64,000 nt of DNA from assembly GCA_036925085.1 (NCBI GenBank), contig JAUPFP010000142.1, positions 62,001 through 126,000 of the forward strand, in the 5' to 3' direction. This DNA comes from Brachycybe producta (taxonomy: Eukaryota; Arthropoda; Diplopoda; Playtdesmida; Andrognathidae). Within the stretch, counting starts at the first letter, position 1, and every line of letters starts with the position of its first letter. Shown one piece after another: positions 57,061 through 64,000 of the stretch. The notes beneath the pieces were generated by a model, which saw only the letters and a program-made list of their open reading frames with translations, had not been told where the DNA came from and did no database searches. The translations under genes and the position numbers were made by a program.

Positions 57061-57489
57061 CATTCTAAATAATAAACTCTAAAAAAAATCCACATCTGTA
57101 ATAAAATTTAAAAGTTAATTTAATATTTTCTTCATTTTCTATGAAGTAACAATGTTAATTTGACAGTAATTTGAATAACTGTCTGTAAAAATTATTTTCA
57201 CGTAACTACGGATGAGGAATAATCAAGGCTTTTGTAAATTGTTTTAAGTGGCCATCTATCAAAGTTATGGCGCTCGTGTCGTTACTGACTGAACTTTGAA
57301 TACTTTTATTAAATTTGTAAAAAGAAAAATATCGTTAAAAACTAAAAATTATTTTTAATTTGACTCGGTGCATTTCCTATCAACATTTCGTAAAAAAATG
57401 TAAAAATGTAAAAAATGTAATGCCAAATTTTAATGAAACTAACCTGAATAATAGCTAAATTAAACTAACAACAAAAAAACTAAAATGTT

Positions 57490-58830
57490 AAAAACTACGT
57501 TTTTAAAGTGTAAACGGCCCTCAGACTCTGCTTAATTCTGTCTTTCAGGAGTAAAATGAAGATAAACTTGAATGTGTGTTTTAGCAAACTAGAAGGGTAA
57601 CACAACTCAACCATTTAAGATTATTTTTCATGTTGATATCTTTCGAAATAAACTCTTTATGTAAGTTTGAAAATTACCCAACTTTTAATTAGATAATATG
57701 TTTCATTTTCAGTCTATAATCGCAATTACATCGCAATTAAGCAAATGATAGTGATTTAGGTTGTTTACAAATGAGCGACATTTAGTGGTCAACACGGGCA
57801 GCAAAAAATGGTCAGCCTGTGACAACTACAGGCAACTAGAAAACGGTATAAACAGACGATGGCTCCGCCCTTTTTATAACGAACGGCAACTTCTAATTGG
57901 TTGGTTATGTAGTCTGACGTCACATGTTCCACCCTTTTTTAACGTCGAACCACACAACAAACCAATTAGAAGTTGCCGGTCGTCATAAAAAGGGGCGGAG
58001 CCAACGTCTGTTTATCACGTTTTCTAATTGCCTGTGTGACCACTCGAGTCGACTTTCTGCGACCAATTTTGCAGTTCATCTTACCGAAAAATACCCTTAA
58101 AGTGGCTTTTTAGATATTCATTTCGCTTATTTTTTCTCCAGACGGCGCCACTGCAGTGGCTAATGTTATGCTCCATAGAACGTTTTTCTAAACTAGAAGG
58201 GTAAAAGATAATGTTAACAGTTTTTTCATGGCAATATCTTAAACAAGGAATTTGAGGTATCCTATAGAACATTATTGTATTGTTTTCAACTATATAATAC
58301 TATAACAGATACAAAAACCTTATTAAATGTTGTGTTAATCCTGCATTTCACAAAAAGTTTATTTTCGTAAGATATCATCATGAAAAAAAAAACCATTAGT
58401 ATAATTATTTTTCACCAACTATTCTAGTTTCTAAATAATCTTAAAAAATAAAACATTTCACTGAAAAACTATTTTCGCTTTTTTTTTCTCTCTCAAAATG
58501 ATCATAAAAAGTTTATTTTGAAAGATATCATGAAAAATAAACTTAGCATTGTCAATTTACCACCAACTATTCTAGTTTCTAAAACACTGGGCCACTTTCA
58601 ACCTTACATAAAAAGCTATTTTGAAAGATATCAATCACCACAAAAGAATTCTTAAGTGATTGACTTACCCTTCTAGTTTTTAAAACAACTGGGTCACTTT
58701 CAACCTCACATAAAAAGCTTATTTTGAAAGATATCAATCAACATGAAAGAATTCTAGCCCTTCTAGTTTTTAAAACACTTTCTAGTATCTTTTAAAACCA
58801 ACAGTTCATAAACCATCTTAAAGGTGCTAC
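57490..58830. mobile_element. Cluster of family H copies with nested family A MITE
   Basis: Starts ACGTTTTTAAAGTGTAAACG and AAACTAGAAGGGTAACAC. Repeated AAGATATCAAYCA and CCTTCTAGTTTTTAAAACA blocks occur at about 58190-58800. It ends AAACCATCTTAAAGGTGC. Copy A15 (57838-58035) is inserted. A segment at 58088-58165 (TTAAAGTGGC, TCTCCAGACGGCGCC) matches the 16.2-kb H element. Confidence 0.68.
57838..58035. mobile_element. Foldback MITE, family A (copy A15)
   Basis: Flanked by GTGACAACT / GTGACCACT (8 of 9 match). Both arms share the variant AAACGNNATAAACAGACG. It is inserted in an H-type repeat region. Confidence 0.88.
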
Positions 58831-60151
58831 TAGAAATCTGTGAAGTCCACTTTATATATAGAGTATATATCAATACATCTAGAAATTAACTCTCGAGAGC
58901 CCTCTCTCTCTCTCCAACCTACTCCATTTACTCTCAACGCCTCTTCCCCCCCCCCCCTCTACTCCTTTAAAACTCTATATAAAAGTTAACTCGTCAAACA
59001 GTCACTTCACCTTCCCGCGCCCATTTCTGATGGCGGCGGCGATCCATCGATCCGTTCTCTCAAACACAAAAGAAATCGATCGATCTCCTGCTTAACGTTT
59101 TCACATTCCATCGATCAATAAGCTCTCACGAGAGACAAACACACGAGAGTAACAACACCCACTTCCCCCCATGGCCCACCTTTTATCCCCCTCCCCCTCT
59201 CTCCCCTTGAAGAGTTTTTTGTGTGCAGAAAACCGATTGGTTGGACGTAAAAACATCCAACCAATCACTTTCTTCAATGCAGACATTATTCGATTCATCT
59301 ATTATAATAACTAGTAATGACAATCATAATCATTGATGATGATCATCATTGATTGATCAAATAACCGCGGATAAAATCCGCACTCAAATCTGCCAATGTC
59401 TCTTTTTTCCAACAAAATTATGGGGTGGACGGGATTTTGTTTGTAAGGTGTGTTCGGTAACTTGAGTGGAACACTAGACACAATAACAAACAAACCTCCT
59501 CCTCCTCCTCTTGAAAACCTCGGCATTTATAAAAGCCTATCTCCCATTACGCTGCAATTATGTTTCTCATCGATAAATCGATGCACCAAAACCAGCCTTT
59601 TCTCTCTCCCCTTCTCTTTATTTCTTTCCTTATCACCCCCCCCCCTTTCTCACCTTTGTTTTCAATACTATATCCTATTATATTGCAAACACAGGCATAG
59701 ATTAGTAAGAATGCCACAAAAGTAAACAATATTTTCCCCTTTCATCCTCCAAAAACATAAGGCCTAGTTTCCATTGGGGCTAGAATAAGCCAGTACAAAG
59801 TACACCAATCTAGCAGTTAAAGACTTGTGCGATTGTTAAAACCTTGAATTTTATTTCGCTATCGCACATGAAAGCATTCCCGCAGTAGCCAATAATAGCT
59901 ATAGGGTTACTATGGTCGGGACAGTCGGGTCTTTTCAATCAAATTATTATATTAGATAAGAGGAGATTTTGCTCATTTCAGACACTAGGTTCGCTGAATT
60001 ATGTAATTATATGAGAGCTTCAATATTCAATGAACAGCGCCATCTATCTGGTTCACGGCCTCTGGCAATCTATAGTATGCCTCTTCACTTACGTCATAGT
60101 CGCCTTTTAATTTCGTGCAACTTACACGACGAGTTTAATAGTATTCATTAT
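58831..60151. other. Unassigned, with a CG-rich patch at 59013-59120
   Basis: TGATGGCGGCGGCGATCC and repeated ATCGATCGATC words; the rest is low-complexity CT or AT. No open frame of note. Confidence 0.45.
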
Positions 60152-60355
60152 TTAGGTCATGTTTCCATTAGAGTGAAAATGTGAACTTTTTGAAAATTAC
60201 AACTGGTGAAAAATAGAACAAACGTGGCCCAGCGCCCATGGTAGTGAACAGGCCCCGGGGGGGGGGGGGGGTGGCACACGTGTGTACTATTTTTCAACAG
60301 TTGAAATTTTTCCAAAAAGTTCAAATTTTCACCCCAATGGAAACAAGGCCTTACC
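60152..60355. mobile_element. Foldback MITE, family K, near the linker exon
   Basis: AGGTCATGTTTCCATTAGAG ... CAATGGAAACAAGGCCTTA. The loop is GTGAACAGGCCCC followed by a 15-base G run. It ends about 85 bp from the linker exon. Confidence 0.8.
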
Positions 60356-60438
60356 AAACATTTCAATGAAATTTTTTTTCCAACAAAAATATTAACTTAA
60401 AATTTAAGTTTAAATAAAAATCAATTTCTCGTTCTTAC

Positions 60439-60480
60439 CTTTGGGTGGGCCCTTCTGGGGAAGGCAACTTTCGGGTCAAT
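60439..60480 (-). CDS. Musashi/Rbp6-family protein, inter-RRM linker exon
   Basis: A 42-nt exon coding IDPKVAFPRRAHPK, the last strand of RRM1 plus the linker joining the two RRMs. Both boundaries are phase 0. The acceptor (AG at 60481-60482) follows a long pyrimidine tract from 60483 to about 60515, and the donor is AAG|GTAAGAA (GT at 60437-60438). With the preceding exon it reads ...GKK then IDPKVAF, as expected. RAHPK, where vertebrate Musashi has RAQPK, is what I remember of arthropod orthologues. The 243-nt intron upstream (60481-60723) is the only short intron here. The downstream intron runs about 47 kb. Confidence 0.9.
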
Positions 60481-60723
60481 CTGGTGTCGAAAAAACAAGA
60501 AGAAGAAGAGAGAAAAAAAAAACAATTAGCAGCAAATTAACAATAAAATAAACCACCAATTAAATTAAAAACATCATCAAAATTTTTTAAAGATAAAATT
60601 CGCAAGATTTCACATTAAACAAACTTGTCATCCAATTTTTTTTTTTGAACAGGAGAAAGAGGAGGCAAAAAAAAAATAACAAAGAGAAGGAAAAAGAAAG
60701 GGTTATTTTATTATATAGCCCAC
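60481..60723 (-). other. Short intron (243 bp) between the RRM1 and linker exons
   Basis: GT (60722-60723) to AG (60481-60482) on the minus strand. The 3' end has a (TTC)n/T-rich tract. It is free of recognisable MITEs, unlike the neighbouring introns. Confidence 0.85.
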
Positions 60724-60808
60724 CTTTTTCCCGTCTAATTCGTGTGTGCCATGGGCTAAGACTTTATCTACACTAGCAGGATCAGAGAACGTCACGAATC
60801 CAAAGCCC
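60724..60808 (-). CDS. Musashi/Rbp6-family RNA-binding protein, exon coding the second half of RRM1
   Basis: Internal 85-nt exon. A first G completes an Arg codon begun in the preceding exon, then 28 codons follow. It begins GFGFVTF, the RNP-1 core of an RRM, continues through [10 protein letters not shown] and ends GTHELDGKK. This is the end of RRM1 in Musashi/Rbp6 proteins, cytoplasmic translational regulators that bind UAG-containing 3'UTR motifs. Splice signals are good: a T-rich tract and acceptor AG at 60809-60810, and donor GT at 60722-60723 (AAG|GTGGGC). The exon ends in phase 0 and joins directly to the linker exon at 60439-60480. The exon holding the start of RRM1 (RNP-2 and the first helix) was not found between here and the window end, so the upstream intron exceeds 3 kb. 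The family call is from remembered family sequence. I cannot settle whether the right fly name is Rbp6 or musashi, but vertebrate MSI1/2-like is the best description. Confidence 0.9.
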
Positions 60809-61216
60809 CTAAATGTAAAACAGCAAAAAGTATTTCTCACATACAAACTACAAAGGAATTGTAACAAAGTAAAAAGAGGAGAGAAATTTAGGATTGGAAA
60901 AAAAAAGGAGGAGGAGATGGATTTATGAAGGGGAAGAGGGGAGGAGGAGGTGTGATTATTATTAAAGGATCATCATCATCATCATTATCAATAAAAACAA
61001 CTACTTGTCTACGAGATATTGTAATTTATGCACTCAAATTAGTTCAGTGTTGCCAACTTACAAGTTATAATACCATCAATGATTTACAGATCTACAATTA
61101 TTCAATCTGATAAGACAGATAAAAGAAAAAGACATGAATTCGAAAACCAAAACATTCAGTTCAAACTTACTAAACAGATCTGATCAAATTTCAAACTTAA
61201 ACCTGAAAAATGGTTG

Positions 61217-61430
61217 AACAGACTAATCGTAGGTCACTAGGTGACCTACACTTTCAGATATGAACTGTGGGTCACTTTTGGGAGCTGTGCATCCAGACCC
61301 CCTGCAACAAGCTTAATTTAACATAACCACACCTAATCACCGATATAAAAACGTTCTAAAGAGTTGGTCCTTGAGTGACCTACAGTTCTAAAGTGTAGGT
61401 CACCTAGTCACCTACAATTAGTCTGTCCCC
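61217..61430. mobile_element. TIR element, family V
   Basis: CAGACTAATCGTAGGTCACT and AGGTGACCTACACTTT at the left, mirrored by AAAGTGTAGGTCACCTAGTC and CTACAATTAGTCTG at the right. The centre CCAGACCCCCTGCAACAAGC is shared with element FF. Confidence 0.78.
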
Positions 61431-61434
61431 ACTA

Positions 61435-61985
61435 ATACCTCATTTTCAGTGCAAAAATTAAAGCAGTTAAAAAGTTAATCAACAGTTAAATTTTTAGTGG
61501 AAACGAATGTGGTTACATTAATGAACCACGGTTAAATTTCTGAACAAACTCTGTTAACTCAACTGCATCGACACAGTGTGGTTTTAACCACATCATTGAG
61601 GAGTTAAATACGTCACTTCCTATGTTTAAACCAAATTTAGCCTACAAACGAAATGGCGGATAGGGAAGAACACTCAGTTTTTTACTGAATGAGTGAAAAT
61701 TTCACAAAATGCGCAACTATTTAACGGAAAGTGAAATTGAACAGGAAGTGACACAATCATTTAACCACGGTTAAGTTTCTTTTAAATGGAAACACACTAA
61801 AGTACCACTTCTAGCTTGTCTGCAGTTAACTATAAATTTGGTTATCTAACTGCAGTTAACTATAAATTTGGTTATCTAACTGCAGTTAACTATAACTTTG
61901 GTCATATAACTGCAGTTATATAACCAAAGTTATAGTTAACTGCAGTTAACTATAACCTTGGTTATCTAACTGCAGTTAATTCTTA
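61435..61985. repeat. Region of GTTAAC words with a CTGCAGTTAACTATAA array
   Basis: AGCAGTTAAAAAGTTAATC and AACCACGGTTAAGTTTC blocks precede five closely spaced CTGCAGTTAACTATAA units (61822-61978), the last ones in inverted order. Likely a TIR element with a tandem core. Confidence 0.6.
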
Positions 61986-63210
61986 TGATTGAGGCGAGGT
62001 CTTAAGGAGCTCACTTGATCCATAATTAACTGACAGTGAGACGGACAGTGAAAACTACTAATGAAAATGCAAAAAAAAAGTCTTTGCAATCGGTTTTTTT
62101 CCCTAATTTTTCTCCACTTTTTTTTTTAATTGGGAGTTCGATTATATGAAATGTTTTGATTATCGGAATTAGTCATGTCCGATATTAGTTCCGATAATCG
62201 ACGATCGACTGTAGCCCTAAATAACCAGAGCTTTATAACCAACTTGTTCGAACTGTATGTCATTTTCAAGACTTTTCAAGACATATTTTCAAATTTAACA
62301 AATCTGTTCCCGATCTGTTCTAACAACAACAACAACAACAACAAAAGTTGGCAACAAAGACCTAAAAAAAAGAAACCCATATTTTCAAAATAAAATTCAT
62401 TTTGAATTTCCTTATTTTTTTTTAACCTACAAATTCATATTATAATATACATATATATACAGTATTTGGTTTATTTTGAAGAAATCGAACTCAAAAGAAA
62501 TCTGAAAAATACAGAAAATTTTACTCTCTTTTTCTCTCTATCTTTTTTTTTTTTTTCTTCGGTGCATCTAATATTTTCATTTTATATATTTCAAAAATAA
62601 GCAATTCAGGATCCATAAATATATAAAAAAAAATTTCGATTCAAAATTGGAGAAAGGTTACTTAAAATTGGACACCTTCGCAACCCCCCCCCCCCCCCCC
62701 CCCCACCAAACCTTCTTCTAAATATAAAACAGAAAAGAGAAAGAAAAAAAAAATTCAGAAACACAGCAATTTTAAAATAAAATATTCATTCCATATAAAA
62801 ATGGTTCCAATGCTGTTATTTTATTAAATATTCAACACTTGCATAACAGAAACAATTCCGTGAATAAAATAACGGGGTTTTTTTTTACTATTATTCCCCA
62901 ATTTAAGTAAGAGTCGATCTTTCAAAGAAAATTATTTATATATATATATATTATTTTATTCGTAATGTTAAATTATTTGAAATTATGGGTTTATTAAAAC
63001 TAACTACAAGTTCTAGGATTATTATATATTAAAAGCTAATCATTAAATACTTTTCGACGTTATTTTTATGTTTTTTTTTCTTCTACACTCGCAACTTTTC
63101 TAAACAAGTTTTTTTTTCTAATTAATTACACAACTAGTTAAAACTTTGTGATAAATAAATACTAATAAGGAAAGACTCAGTAGTTCTCTTTTGCTCTATG
63201 TAAGGACAGT
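61986..63210. other. No supported feature
   Basis: Very AT-rich intronic sequence upstream of the RRM1 exon: (CAA)n at 62321, (TA)n at 62937, the long C run at 62684. Confidence 0.55.
62684..62704 (+). repeat. 21-base poly(C) run, the longest in the window
   Basis: Uninterrupted C run in otherwise AT-rich sequence. No family assignment. Confidence 0.95.
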
Positions 63211-63516
63211 AATAATACTTAATGCACACCTGATAATTTAAATACATTTAAATAATAAACGTGTTCTACACAGCCCTGTGAAGGGCAAACAAACAATATG
63301 TCGAACTCAATTTATTCAGTTAATAATCTGAAAATATTGAGTTAATACTTAAATATAATAATATAAATTATTGACAAAATACTGATTTAGTATTTCAATT
63401 TAAAATATTAATAATCAAAGTCAATTTTTATTTGGTTCATGTCCTTAACAGGATTCCGTATAATTCACCTAAACACATTTAATTTGAATTCATTTAACTC
63501 ATGTGTGTACAAGACT
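63211..63516 (+). mobile_element. PIF/Harbinger-like MITE, family D
   Basis: Forward copy with worn tips (TACTTAATGCACACCTG; GTGTGTACAAGACTTA). All inner D blocks are present. Confidence 0.84.
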
Positions 63517-63520
63517 TAAT

Positions 63521-63831
63521 ACCTAATAATACCTGATAATTTAAATGCATTTGAATAACAAACGTGTTTAACAGAGCCCTGTGAAGGACAAACAAACAAT
63601 ATGTCGTCGAATTCAATTTATTCAGTTAATAATCTCAAAATATTGAGTTAATTAACTTAAATATAATCAGATAAACTATTGACATTAAAATATTGATTTA
63701 GTATTTCAATTTTAAAATATTAATAATAAAGTCAATTTTTATTTGGTTCATGTCCTTAACTGGATTCCGTATAATTCACCTAAACACATTTAACTTGAAT
63801 TCATTTAGCTCATGTGTGTACTGAGGTATTA
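63521..63831 (+). mobile_element. PIF/Harbinger-like MITE, family D (tandem to previous)
   Basis: Second forward copy directly after the first, TACCTAATAATACCTGATAA ... TGTACTGAGGTA-TTA. Confidence 0.84.
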
Positions 63832-63848
63832 GGCATTTCATTTTATTC

Positions 63849-64000
63849 TAGAGGTGAGAGCCGACAGCCTAATGAAATCGGCGGGCGAAATAAAAAATTA
63901 TTGGCGGCGTCGGCGTGGAAAACCCCGCGCCATTCAAAAATCGGGGCAAAAAAAAAACGCCAGTGGTCGACGCGGTTTAATGACCTTCAGTGTCATAATT
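63849..64000. mobile_element. Possible hAT-like element start, cut by the window edge
   Basis: TCTAGAGGTGAGAGCCGACA resembles the TAGAGGTGGG-type ends of F and G, followed by CGGCGG-rich text (GGCGGCGTCGGCGTGG). It may be a relative of the GC-rich element at 55.9 kb. Confidence 0.4.

Larger units (their letters stand above)
13432..60438 (-). other. Intron of about 47 kb of the Musashi/Rbp6-like gene
   Basis: Bounded by the donor after the linker exon (GT at 60437-60438) and the acceptor before the RRM2 exon (AG at 13432-13433). Both flanking exons are phase 0 and their products are contiguous in the family. The intron holds most of the MITE copies, minisatellites and simple repeats listed here and a promoter-like patch near 57 kb. 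I found no further coding exon, but very short alternative exons cannot be excluded by eye. Confidence 0.85.

Noticed and set aside
59020..59095. ATG in TGATGGCGGCGGCG as a gene start
   Set aside because: The frame closes after about 22 codons and no splice partner was found.
60809..64000. Search for the exon coding the start of RRM1
   Set aside because: No minus-strand sequence resembling MFIGGLSW or MKDPTT was found; it probably lies beyond the window.
1..64000. CRISPR array, tRNA or rRNA genes
   Set aside because: The regular arrays lack unique spacers and no cloverleaf or rRNA sequence was recognised; the window is eukaryotic.

Overview
The window looks like a piece of a large, AT-rich, repeat-laden animal genome. 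The only protein-coding sequence I can support is three small exons on the minus strand of one gene, a Musashi/Rbp6-type neural RNA-binding protein with two RRM domains. The residues flanking RRM2 (the RAHPK linker and the [10 protein letters not shown] start) fit arthropod Rbp6/Musashi as I remember it, so an arthropod, possibly an insect, is my best guess. I cannot name a species. The gene reads from high to low coordinates: second half of RRM1 (60724-60808), a 14-codon linker exon (60439-60480), then the first third of RRM2 (13339-13431). A short intron of 243 bp separates the first two exons. An intron of about 47 kb, nearly three quarters of the window, separates the linker from RRM2. The exons for the start of RRM1 and the rest of RRM2 were not found, so they probably lie outside the window.

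Almost everything else is repeats. The dominant group is a superfamily of about 200-bp foldback MITEs (called A, B and C here), with at least 30 full or partial copies. They share ACAGGC...GCCTGT ends, 9-bp target-site duplications (several perfect) and a common GC-box / CCAAT-box / TGACGTCA core. This fits the MuDR/Foldback type. Other families are: PIF/Harbinger-like MITEs of about 310 bp with TWA target sites (D); foldbacks of about 700-820 bp (E); hAT-like elements with TAGAGGTGGG-type ends (F, G) and a GC-rich one with a perfect 8-bp duplication (55862-56220); TAGAAACTAGAAGGGTA foldbacks (H); and several lower-copy TIR elements (I to Y, BB, CC, FF). Many are nested, giving a relative insertion order.

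Tandem and simple repeats are also heavy: (CT)n tracts at 9.7 and 23.0 kb, many long poly(C)/poly(G) runs, a 16/32-bp minisatellite of about 1 kb (36.4-37.3 kb), a 30-bp array (16.7-17.1 kb), a 21-bp array inside a foldback (19.7-19.9 kb), and a roughly 90-bp array inside a TIR element (8.1-9.1 kb). Nearly all longer open frames are by-products of these arrays or of palindromic MITEs.

One stretch resembles a promoter rather than a transposon: 56.69-57.06 kb has a perfect NRF-1-type site, an opposed pair of E2F-type sites and a possible minus-strand splice donor. It could be an internal promoter of the Musashi gene or of a nested transcript. I see no tRNA, rRNA, CRISPR array or bacterial-type operon.
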